A stretch of 64,000 bases of DNA from Sphingobium sp. TKS (GTDB lineage Bacteria > Pseudomonadota > Alphaproteobacteria > Sphingomonadales > Sphingomonadaceae): NCBI RefSeq assembly GCF_001563265.1, contig NZ_CP005083.1, positions 809,001 through 873,000 on the forward strand, written 5' to 3'. A program made the translations under genes and the position numbers. The notes under the pieces were generated by a model that saw only the letters and a list, made by a program, of their open reading frames with translations, did no database searches and had not been told where the DNA came from. Numbering within the stretch: the first letter of the stretch is position 1; each line of letters opens with the position of its first letter. Positions 33,182 to 41,013 of this stretch are shown here, piece by piece.

Positions 33182-33887
33182 CACCTCGCCCCAAATCGGT
33201 TTTGACAGGTATATCCAGTTGGATTGGGCTCGCACCGCGCTACGTGTTCGGTCCGGCTTTGAAACTTTAGAAGAGCTGCGAGACCTGATCGACGCAAGCC
33301 ATACAGGCATCGCGGCTAAGAAAAAGACACGCACTGTGTTGAACCGGCTTTGGTTAGAACCGAGGTCGGAACTCGTAGCGCTATCTGATCGCGCTGTGGC
33401 AATCTACAAGTCTGACCCAAGCGCATCGGTGGCGGCACTGACTTGGGGGATGGCCATCGCCACATATCCGTTCTTCGGAGCTGTTTCGGAGATCGTTGGA
33501 AGACTGCTGCGCTTACAGGGCGAATGCTCTTCAGCCGAAGTGCATCGGCGCATGGCGGAAGTTTATGGTGAGCGCGAGGGAACGCGCCGCATGACCAACA
33601 TGGTGCTCCAATCTCAGGCTGACTGGGGTGCGATCGACCGGATGAGCCAAGGGAAGATCATCACGGCAAGGCACAAGCCCATCACTCTGACGCCAGAGCT
33701 GGAGCTATGGCTGGTAGAGGCTGCTCTAAGGCATGCTGGCCGAGGAATGTCCATCAACACGGTGGCGACAAGTCCTGCGCTGTTCCCGTTCAGTTTCAGC
33801 GATCGACTGGCCTATAACCTCAGCCAAGATGAAAGGTTCGCTATCCGAGTAGACAGCGCCAGCAATCGCATTGTCGCATTGATGTAA
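33171..33887 (+). CDS. brxA: BrxA-like protein (DUF1819)
   Basis: This is a 238-residue protein. The pattern LDWARTALRVRSGFETLEELRDL is followed by VAALTWGMAIATYPFFGAVSEIVGRLL, and the domain with SSAEVHRRMAEVYGEREGTRRMTNMVLQSQADWG corresponds to BrxA/DUF1819 proteins, which fold into DNA-binding helical domains related to NusB and winged helices. It closes the type 3 BREX core order (pglZ then brxA). The start at 33171 overlaps pglZ by 11 bases. The gene looks intact. Confidence 0.82.
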   Translation: MISDTSPQIGFDRYIQLDWARTALRVRSGFETLEELRDLIDASHTGIAAKKKTRTVLNRLWLEPRSELVALSDRAVAIYKSDPSASVAALTWGMAIATYPFFGAVSEIVGRLLRLQGECSSAEVHRRMAEVYGEREGTRRMTNMVLQSQADWGAIDRMSQGKIITARHKPITLTPELELWLVEAALRHAGRGMSINTVATSPALFPFSFSDRLAYNLSQDERFAIRVDSASNRIVALM

Positions 33888-33898
33888 GGTTTTGTTCG

Positions 33899-35695
33899 AT
33901 GGCGATTACTCGTGCTGCAATCCAAGGTGCATTGGAAGCGGAACGAAGCTTCGTTCAGAAGGGTGGCAGGGTCGAAGTTGCGTCTTCGGATTTGGACGAC
34001 GGTTACCTTGTTTTGGGCGTACGGTCGGTCAAAGGGCAGCGCCGAGTTGTCGTCGATGAGGCCTTGGAAGGTGTCAGGGCCAAGTGGGGCGACAAGCTTG
34101 AAGCTGGAGGCATAATCAAGCTTGTCGATAGCGATAACGACAGGATCGTGATTCAGGTCGCAGCAGGCGGGATGCCCGAGATCGGAAGTCAGATCTGGCT
34201 TTTTCCGGGCGATTTCCTTGGACCGCTGATCGATATGTGGGCCGGTGAAATGGGCGCGCTGGCAGCCAAAAGACTGCGCCAGACGAAAGAAGACACAGCA
34301 CCGCTCCAGCCAATTCTTCCGCTTGGAGATCGCTTCTCAGACCTCCGTCAAAGGCAAGTGGAAGCCGTCCAGAACTCGGCATATCGGTGCTCAATCACAA
34401 TCGGTCCGCCGGGAACTGGCAAGACCTATACGATTGGCGCGTTGGGCGCCTACCTGCTCAAGAGATTTCCGAAATCTCGCATTCTCCTGCTGGGGCCAAC
34501 GAATGTCGCCGTGGACACGGCACTCCTTTCCATAGACGATTGGCTCGGGCGTATCGACAAGCCAGCCATCGCGAAAACTGCCAAACGGGTAGGCGCCTAT
34601 TTTGACCCACGGAAGTTTGTAAATCGTCCACACCTGCTCGCACCAGGTGTTGCCGAAAAGAGTACGGAATTCCTGCTCCTTGAGGCATCCGAACCTCCGA
34701 AGAGCAAAGTCGGTGAGCACATCAGATGGAAGGATAAATTGAGCGCGCTCCGCAAGGAGCTGGGCGCGGATATCTCGGCCGTCGCGTCCGAAGCCAGACT
34801 TGTGGCGACAACCGTTTCCTCGGCGATCACTTGGCACGAAACCCTACACGCCGCAGGACCTTGGCATTTTGTGATCTGCGACGAGGCGAGCCAGGTAATT
34901 GGACCGGCCGCCCTTATGGTTCCGGCAATGGGGCAGCAGACCATATTTGCTGGTGATCCATGTCAGCTGTCGCCGATCGTTCAAAGCGCTGGGGCGGGCG
35001 AAAAGGCCCTTCTCGGGAAAACGGCATTCGATCTGTTCGCGCATACGCCAACGACCATGCTGAATGAACAATCTCGAATGGCAGTTGGAATTTGCCAGGC
35101 GGTAAGCACGACATTCTATAACGGCGAGCTCAAGGTCTGTCGGAAAGCGATGGCTGATCCGGATTGGAAGAAGCAGCGCAGTCCCTTTTTTGTGGATGGG
35201 CGCGAGATCCCGAGGGTTTGCTTCGATCAGGTCTCCGAACCAGCAACGTATTCGCAAAGCTACGGTGGCTTTATCCGCTTTCAGTCGGCTAAGCTCATCG
35301 AAACCATTATCGATAATCTGGCTGGCTCTTATGTCGATGCGGAGGACATCATGGTTCTGACGCCTTTTCGAGCTCAGCGTACGCTGATCCGTAATTTTCT
35401 TAGACGAAGGCATCCCGAAATCTCAGTCAGTACTGTCCACCGAGCACAAGGAAGCGAGCGGACCCTCGTGATCTTTGATCCGGTCGATGGAACATCGAAT
35501 TTTTTGCTAGGCCGAGATGGCGAAAGGCTCATCAATGTGGCGGTTTCTCGTGCGAAAGCACACGTAATCGTGCCCTTCGTTCGCGACGATCTCAGCAATC
35601 CTGCTTTAGGACTGTTACACAAGATCGCGAGCAGATCCTTCCAGACGGCTGGCAAATTTGCCCGTCCCTTCACGTTCTCGTCACTTGCAAATTAA
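33899..35695 (+). CDS. DNA2/Upf1-like superfamily 1 helicase
   Basis: This is a 598-residue helicase 11 bases after brxA. Walker A is GPPGTGKTYTIGAL near residue 170, and Walker B is HFVICDEASQVIGPAAL. Motif III has TIFAGDPCQLSPIVQ. The C-terminal RecA-like domain has DIMVLTPFRAQRTLIRNFL, then ISVSTVHRAQGSERTLVIFDP, then LINVAVSRAKAHVIV, all diagnostic of the Upf1-like SF1 group. It is not one of the six usual BREX-3 core genes. The shared direction and tight spacing suggest an accessory of the same defence operon, and it is intact although the core is broken. Confidence 0.82.
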   Translation: MAITRAAIQGALEAERSFVQKGGRVEVASSDLDDGYLVLGVRSVKGQRRVVVDEALEGVRAKWGDKLEAGGIIKLVDSDNDRIVIQVAAGGMPEIGSQIWLFPGDFLGPLIDMWAGEMGALAAKRLRQTKEDTAPLQPILPLGDRFSDLRQRQVEAVQNSAYRCSITIGPPGTGKTYTIGALGAYLLKRFPKSRILLLGPTNVAVDTALLSIDDWLGRIDKPAIAKTAKRVGAYFDPRKFVNRPHLLAPGVAEKSTEFLLLEASEPPKSKVGEHIRWKDKLSALRKELGADISAVASEARLVATTVSSAITWHETLHAAGPWHFVICDEASQVIGPAALMVPAMGQQTIFAGDPCQLSPIVQSAGAGEKALLGKTAFDLFAHTPTTMLNEQSRMAVGICQAVSTTFYNGELKVCRKAMADPDWKKQRSPFFVDGREIPRVCFDQVSEPATYSQSYGGFIRFQSAKLIETIIDNLAGSYVDAEDIMVLTPFRAQRTLIRNFLRRRHPEISVSTVHRAQGSERTLVIFDPVDGTSNFLLGRDGERLINVAVSRAKAHVIVPFVRDDLSNPALGLLHKIASRSFQTAGKFARPFTFSSLAN

Positions 35696-35750
35696 CCGTC
35701 GATCTTGTTATGTTCTCATCCAAGCTCTTCCAACATTGGAATGCAAGGCC

Positions 35751-35978
35751 ATGGAAAATCGCAAGCCTGAAAAGTCGACTCTCGATGGAGTTGATGCTGC
35801 ATCGCCTTGGTCGGGGCTTGCGGAAGTGAGCGAAGCTATCCGTGACAATCGCCTAATGGAGTACAGGATCAAGAAGTCGTGGGCCGACCCTTGGGGGCGC
35901 AAGCTGACGATAATCGGCCTTATCGTCATTGGCGCAGTTTTCGCGTTTCTGGCTGGAGCGTCCTTCGGCCTGTGGTGA
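35751..35978 (+). CDS. Small membrane protein at the end of the BREX island
   Basis: This is a 75-residue protein, MENRKPEKSTLDGVDAASP, with a polar N-terminus and one C-terminal hydrophobic helix (LTIIGLIVIGAVFAFLAGA). It is predicted to be anchored in the inner membrane with the N-terminus in the cytoplasm. It follows the helicase by 55 bases and converges with traG, ten bases away. It may belong to the defence island or be an independent small gene. No family is recognised. Confidence 0.6.
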   Translation: MENRKPEKSTLDGVDAASPWSGLAEVSEAIRDNRLMEYRIKKSWADPWGRKLTIIGLIVIGAVFAFLAGASFGLW

Positions 35979-35987
35979 CCGTTGCAG

Positions 35988-38690
35988 TCACCACTCCTTC
36001 ACATCATCTGCTGCTTCTGCACTGGCACCTTGGGCTCCCTTGGTGATCGCGTCCAGACGTCCCCTAGAGCCGGTAATCTTCTGGCGACCGGCCGCCTGAG
36101 CCCTTTGCACCTCTTCATGGAGACCGTCGGCGTCCACACGTGGTACCGAACCGGAACCTCCGCTGCCGGTTTGTGCTCGACTGCGCACCGATCCTGCGCC
36201 AGAGACTGCCGGACGGGATACGGACTGTCCGGGGACGAGTATGAGGCGATCGTCGATCCCGTCGCGAAGCTGCTCGGCATAACTTTCAACGAACTTTGCC
36301 TGCAATGCCTGGCCTTCCGGACTGAGCTGGAAGGTGACGTCGTCGAACCGCGCAGTGCCATAGAAATCGCGGTTGCTCTCGATCTCGGCTAGGCCCCATT
36401 CTCGGTAGGCCTGCGACAGATTGAGGCTGCCTGCGGCGCTGTTTCCTTCGAAGAAAGACGCCTGGCTCTCGAGGCGATTGGCGAGCTCTTCAGCTCGGCG
36501 AGCCTCAATAGTGAAGCTCTGCGCCTCTGTCAGAGAAGCATTCATGCCGCTCGCAGTGCTCGAGATCGACGAGCTTGATGAGGTACTGACCGAGCGAATG
36601 AAACCATCGCGGGTACTCGACCAATTTCGGCTGTCAGACATCTGGGACAGGCTGCCAAAGATCCGAGAACGGTCTTCGGATGCGATACCGATGTCGCTGT
36701 CGGTCCAGGTGCGTGTCCCGCCCCCTTTCGCTCCTACGCTTCCCGAGAGCACGCCATTTGAAATGCCCGCTTTGGCGCCGGCCTCGCCACCCAGGAACCA
36801 GGCGGTAGAGATGTCATCGGCGGCCCTGCGCGACAGCCCGAATTGCCGCTGCAGACTGGTCGATGCCTGGTCGACCTCGCTGAAAGCGGTCTGGATGCTG
36901 TCGGAGTTCGAGGTGCCGGTCGCACTCTCGAAGGATGCCCCCCGGCTGAACTGGTCTCTGAGCTCGCGGAACTTCGTGACAGCGCTGGCCGTCGATTCCG
37001 TGGCGACATTGGCATAGGTCTCGCTGTTGGCGCGGGCCTGCGATGCCATCGTTGAGAGGCGCGCCGTGAATTCCTGGCCCAGCGTCGGCGTGAAGGGATA
37101 GCTGGAGGTCGGGATCTGGTCGTAGCTGCCGTCCGGAAAGCTCGTGGTCATTGCCCCGGTGTCGCTGAAGGTCCGCGTCTGCGGCGCGCCGTACGTGAAG
37201 CTCGGTGCGATCGTGCCTTGTGCGAACTGGCGGGTGAGGACGCTCGAGTTTTCGAAGCTGGTATTGCCGAGTGAGACATTGCCGGTACTCGCCTCCCGGG
37301 CCGCTTCCTCGGCCGCGTTCTGGCTCGGGTTGAGGTAGCTCGTGGCGTTGTGGGAAATCGCCATGGCGCCCTTGGCCACACCCCCTGCCAGGAACGGCAC
37401 CGATGCGATGAGATAGCCTGCCAGCAGACCGATATCGCTGTTGACGTCGGCCATGCCGGTAAAGCTCGCCAGGCTGAGGCCGTTGCTGCCCGTGACCGCG
37501 CTCATGTCAGCCGCGCCCTTGTACATCAGCATCATGTGGAGGATCACGAACAGCGGTCCCCAGGCCGCGAGATAGAAGAAGCCTGTCACATAGCCCTTGA
37601 GTGCGACAGGTCCCGTCTTGGGGAGAAGGAAGAGCGGGAAAAGCACCGGGAAAAGGGCGTAGAACAGCACGGTCAGCACGACGTTCAGGAGCGGGACCCA
37701 CTTCATCGCGTTGCTCGCAATCGAGCCATAGGTCCGCTCGGTCTGAATGTCGGCGCGGGTCTGGGCGTAGACGTCGACATTGCCCGCGCCGCTGGTGCCG
37801 GACATCGAATGCATGGCCTGGCTCATCGCGTTGATGGTCAGCGTCTGCTTGAAGATTTCGGTAGCGTTGGCCGACACGCCGGTGAGGTACTGATAGGCCA
37901 CCGGCAGGTCGGCAAAGAGCTTCGCCTTGGCGAGCGCGGCTGTCTGGTTGGGGTAAAGCTGACGGCCAAACACCGATCCCATCGCATCGACGAGGCCAAC
38001 CCACTGCGCATTGAGCGTGTCATAGGCCTCGCGGCAGGTCACTATGTTCGAACTCACCTTGCCTGAAGTGGCATCCCGGGTCAGGAACCGCTGCGCGCGC
38101 GCCTGACTGCCCGGCGCGATCGTCGCCCAGATGTCGCCGGTTTCCGCGAGCTCCTTCATCGAGTAGCGGCCGAGCAGGACGTCGTAGAACACGCATTGCC
38201 GGAAATGCTCGTCGAGATTGGCAGCAAACTCCGGATCGGAAATCCGCAAGGACCGGGTCGCATCGTAGAGCCGCGCGCCGTAGATCATCCCGTTTTTCGA
38301 ATAGTTGAGATCCCCAGGCAGGCCGAACACCACTTCTGCCGAGCCCGTCAGATAGTCGCCGACCTGGCTGGTAAAGCTCGCCATCAAGGCCAAGCCCAGC
38401 GGCACGTTGCTGACATTGGCCGGGGCAAGGCTCGGATTGAGCCGGTCGGTCACATGGACATCGAGCCGCGGCACCATGAGGCAGGAGTAGATGAGCGTTG
38501 CGCCTAGGAACCAGTTTATCCAGGCGCGCCAGTCCTGATTGAACGCGAGGGTGATGGCAGACAGGCCAAGCCCCATTACCATCACCACCTGGAGCAGGCT
38601 CTTGTAGCCCCCGTTGCCGGTCCAGGCGGCGACCGCCTGGAAGACGTTGACCAGATAGTCCCCGCCGCCGACCGTGAAAATCTCGACCAT
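35988..38690 (-). CDS. traG: Conjugal transfer protein TraG (mating-pair stabilisation)
   Basis: This is a 900-residue protein. The N-terminal TraG_N domain has several membrane segments (for example VVMVMGLGLSAITLAFNQDW, VLTVLFYALFPVLFPLFLL and FYLAAWGPLFVILHMMLMY). The long hydrophilic C-terminal part is rich in Ser, Thr, Ala and Gln (about 500-900). In F, TraG acts in pilus assembly with its N-terminus and in mating-pair stabilisation and entry exclusion with its C-terminus. It is the last gene of the tra operon, 33 bases downstream of traH. Length is close to F TraG (938 aa). Confidence 0.9.
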   Translation of the reverse strand: MVEIFTVGGGDYLVNVFQAVAAWTGNGGYKSLLQVVMVMGLGLSAITLAFNQDWRAWINWFLGATLIYSCLMVPRLDVHVTDRLNPSLAPANVSNVPLGLALMASFTSQVGDYLTGSAEVVFGLPGDLNYSKNGMIYGARLYDATRSLRISDPEFAANLDEHFRQCVFYDVLLGRYSMKELAETGDIWATIAPGSQARAQRFLTRDATSGKVSSNIVTCREAYDTLNAQWVGLVDAMGSVFGRQLYPNQTAALAKAKLFADLPVAYQYLTGVSANATEIFKQTLTINAMSQAMHSMSGTSGAGNVDVYAQTRADIQTERTYGSIASNAMKWVPLLNVVLTVLFYALFPVLFPLFLLPKTGPVALKGYVTGFFYLAAWGPLFVILHMMLMYKGAADMSAVTGSNGLSLASFTGMADVNSDIGLLAGYLIASVPFLAGGVAKGAMAISHNATSYLNPSQNAAEEAAREASTGNVSLGNTSFENSSVLTRQFAQGTIAPSFTYGAPQTRTFSDTGAMTTSFPDGSYDQIPTSSYPFTPTLGQEFTARLSTMASQARANSETYANVATESTASAVTKFRELRDQFSRGASFESATGTSNSDSIQTAFSEVDQASTSLQRQFGLSRRAADDISTAWFLGGEAGAKAGISNGVLSGSVGAKGGGTRTWTDSDIGIASEDRSRIFGSLSQMSDSRNWSSTRDGFIRSVSTSSSSSISSTASGMNASLTEAQSFTIEARRAEELANRLESQASFFEGNSAAGSLNLSQAYREWGLAEIESNRDFYGTARFDDVTFQLSPEGQALQAKFVESYAEQLRDGIDDRLILVPGQSVSRPAVSGAGSVRSRAQTGSGGSGSVPRVDADGLHEEVQRAQAAGRQKITGSRGRLDAITKGAQGASAEAADDVKEW

Positions 38691-38723
38691 GTCTGTTGTC
38701 CCGCCTGGATGTGGTTGGTCCGG

Positions 38724-40172
38724 TCAGTGGGTGAGGGCGCGGTTCTGGACGCCGCGCGACCAGTCCAGCGATGCGGCCATTCCGGGCGACATCGAGGCGG
38801 CCAGCACGTTCTCGATGAAGGCCGTCTTCTCGATGATCTGCAGCACCGCATTGACCTTGAGGTGCGTGTTGGCCTGCCGGTCAGCGAGAGCCTGACGCAC
38901 GACATTGACCTGATTCTGCCACATCGCGATCTTGGCTTCGTCGGCCCCGATGAAACTCGACATCGAGCGGCCCGCCTCGCTCACGATCCGGTCGAGCACG
39001 GCAAACAACAGGTCGACACTGGCGATCTCGGCCAGGGTCTCCCGGTCGTCGGTCGGCATGCCCCGGCCATAGGCCGCCTGGACGGTCAGGATCTTGTAGA
39101 GCGGGATAGACGCGACTTGCAGCAGTTCCTTTTGCTCTTCGCTGATCGCGGTGTCGTCCCGGATGGCCTGAACCATACCGCCGATGAGCGCAGCCACGCG
39201 CGGCCGCAGTGCTTTCGATGCCGGCAGGCTCAGCGACTTGAAGCCCGGGTTGAGGCACTTTTCCGGCTCGTCGCAGTCGAAGATGAGGACGTTGCCATTC
39301 GAGGTGCCATCCAGCAGCGAAGTCACGAGGGTGGACGATGCCTCACCAACGATCGGCACGAACTTGCCCGGCTCGTCGTCCTTGGGGGGCACGTAGATGA
39401 TTGTGCCCAGCAGCGTCATGGCATATTCGGCGAGCTCCTCGTCGAAGCGGCCGCCAGGCGAGAAGAACGCCGACTGCTTGAGGATCGTCCAGGTGTAGTT
39501 TCGCGGCACCCCGGGATTGACGTCGTCATACTTGCCCGAGCCTTGCGCGGTCGTGCTCGATCGCTGCCCCTTGGTGCCGCACCCATGCTTGGCCGCGGCA
39601 TAGTCGGTGAAGATCCCTTCGGAGTTGCCGATCGCTTCGCAGATCGCCTTGTCGGCAAGGTCGCCCTTCGGCCAAATCCCGCCCACCAGACCCTGCGCCA
39701 TTTCGCAGGAGTTGATGTTGAGGTTGTTCATGAGCTGAGCCTTCTGGCTGAACTCCTGCATGATCTTCGAGCATTCCGGGCAGACCGTGTCGATCGCCAG
39801 GCTGAAGGCAAAACCGACGGCATTGTTCGCGACTGCCTTCAGCATCGCGACGATCTCGCTCGCGTTGATGAAGCTGAAGGACCCGGCAAAGATGTCGATG
39901 CCGCCGCAACCGGCGCGGGCGCGCGGCAGCTGTAGATTGGCGATGTTGGTGGTCTTCTGCGGGAACCGCGTCCAGACATTGCCGAGGCTGTAGTAGCCGG
40001 CAGATTGCCCCTGGAACGCGGTCGGTCCGTTGACGTTGGCAGCGCCCCCGACGTCGTTCAGAAACGAGTCCATCGAACTGCCGACGTCGGCCGATGCGCC
40101 AGACAGCGGGAGGGCGAAGGGGAGGGCGGCTGCCAGAAGCGCAGCGACGGCTCTTTTCATCCTAGTAGTCAC
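38724..40172 (-). CDS. traH: Conjugal transfer pilus assembly protein TraH
   Basis: This is a 482-residue periplasmic protein with an N-terminal signal (MKRAVAALLAAALPFALPLSGASA). The TraH core is visible as SLGNVWTRFPQKTTNIANLQLPRARAGCGGID, then GSFSFINASEIVAML, CPECSKIMQEFSQKAQLMNNLNINSCEMAQ and the long C-terminal helical region. Paired cysteines suggest disulfides formed by the neighbouring thiol proteins. Length is near F TraH (458 aa). The start overlaps traF by 11 bases. Confidence 0.92.
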   Translation of the reverse strand: MTTRMKRAVAALLAAALPFALPLSGASADVGSSMDSFLNDVGGAANVNGPTAFQGQSAGYYSLGNVWTRFPQKTTNIANLQLPRARAGCGGIDIFAGSFSFINASEIVAMLKAVANNAVGFAFSLAIDTVCPECSKIMQEFSQKAQLMNNLNINSCEMAQGLVGGIWPKGDLADKAICEAIGNSEGIFTDYAAAKHGCGTKGQRSSTTAQGSGKYDDVNPGVPRNYTWTILKQSAFFSPGGRFDEELAEYAMTLLGTIIYVPPKDDEPGKFVPIVGEASSTLVTSLLDGTSNGNVLIFDCDEPEKCLNPGFKSLSLPASKALRPRVAALIGGMVQAIRDDTAISEEQKELLQVASIPLYKILTVQAAYGRGMPTDDRETLAEIASVDLLFAVLDRIVSEAGRSMSSFIGADEAKIAMWQNQVNVVRQALADRQANTHLKVNAVLQIIEKTAFIENVLAASMSPGMAASLDWSRGVQNRALTH

Positions 40173-41013
40173 GTCCAGCTTCCTTCGATGTGAGGAGGTA
40201 AATCCGGTCCTGAAGCTCGTCGGCGCTCATGACGCCGTAGCCGATCGGAATGGGGCGGCCGGTCCGCGCGTCCCAGAGCACGACCGCTGGCGTGATCTTG
40301 GGCTCGAGCCCCATGCGGCTGCGCTGGTTGGTCTCGACCGTGTAGTTCGGGAAATGCCGCGACGGGCCGCCATCGGTCGAAATCGCGCGCACCGCGATAT
40401 GCCAGGTCGAGGCAACGCTCTGCACGATCGGCGACATGACTTCGCAAGCGCCGCAGCTCTGGGCGAAGAAGTAGAAGAGCCCGTAACGCTCGGAAAGCTG
40501 GGCCATCGCGGCGTTGCGTTCCGCGCTGCGCGAATCCTGCCACTGGCGCTTGCCAAGCGTCGAGACCGGGCGCTGCAGCGTGTAGTCGAGCTCGGGATCC
40601 TGCCAGATCGCCCGCTGCCAGACGTCGCTGAAGAGCGACGCGCGGTCGAGCTGGGCGCGCTGGAAGCGGATATAGGCCGTTACATTCGCTGGCGTCGGCT
40701 CGAGGATCGCCTTGGCCTTCAGTTCGCGCAAGGTCGCCGTGATCGCATCAAGTTGGCTGGTCGCGCTGGCCGCAGGCGCTGGCGAGGGTGAATTCTGGTC
40801 CGGCGTCTTGGGCCGCTCGCAGTAGAACCAGTATCCGAGCCGCCGCTCCTCGCAATAGAAGCTATCCTGGCGCTCGGCCGATTGTGCGCTGGGAGGCGCA
40901 TCGGTCCGGCTTGCGACCGGCTGGGCGGTCGCCGGAGAAAGCTGGCAAACGGAATTGGCAATCGCGCAGGCGGCGAGCAGCCGCCACGCAGCCTTACTGG
41001 CGGGCGCGGGCAT
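40162..41013 (-). CDS. traF: Conjugal transfer protein TraF with CxxC thioredoxin-like domain
   Basis: This is a 283-residue periplasmic protein with an N-terminal signal (AAWRLLAACAIANSVCQLSPATA). The thioredoxin-like C-terminal half has YFFAQSCGACEVMSPIVQ, giving a CGAC active-site motif, then ITPAVVLWDARTGRPIPIGYGVMS with the cis-Pro region. F TraF lacks CxxC while TrbB carries it. Here one protein seems to combine both, as in some other F-like systems. It probably forms or isomerises disulfides in TraN, TraU and TraH. The start ATG 41013 overlaps traN by 20 bases. Confidence 0.9.
   Translation of the reverse strand: MPAPASKAAWRLLAACAIANSVCQLSPATAQPVASRTDAPPSAQSAERQDSFYCEERRLGYWFYCERPKTPDQNSPSPAPAASATSQLDAITATLRELKAKAILEPTPANVTAYIRFQRAQLDRASLFSDVWQRAIWQDPELDYTLQRPVSTLGKRQWQDSRSAERNAAMAQLSERYGLFYFFAQSCGACEVMSPIVQSVASTWHIAVRAISTDGGPSRHFPNYTVETNQRSRMGLEPKITPAVVLWDARTGRPIPIGYGVMSADELQDRIYLLTSKEAGRDY

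Noticed and set aside
35988..36392. Short plus-strand frames at the end of traG
   Set aside because: Antisense of the traG C-terminus, with unlikely composition.
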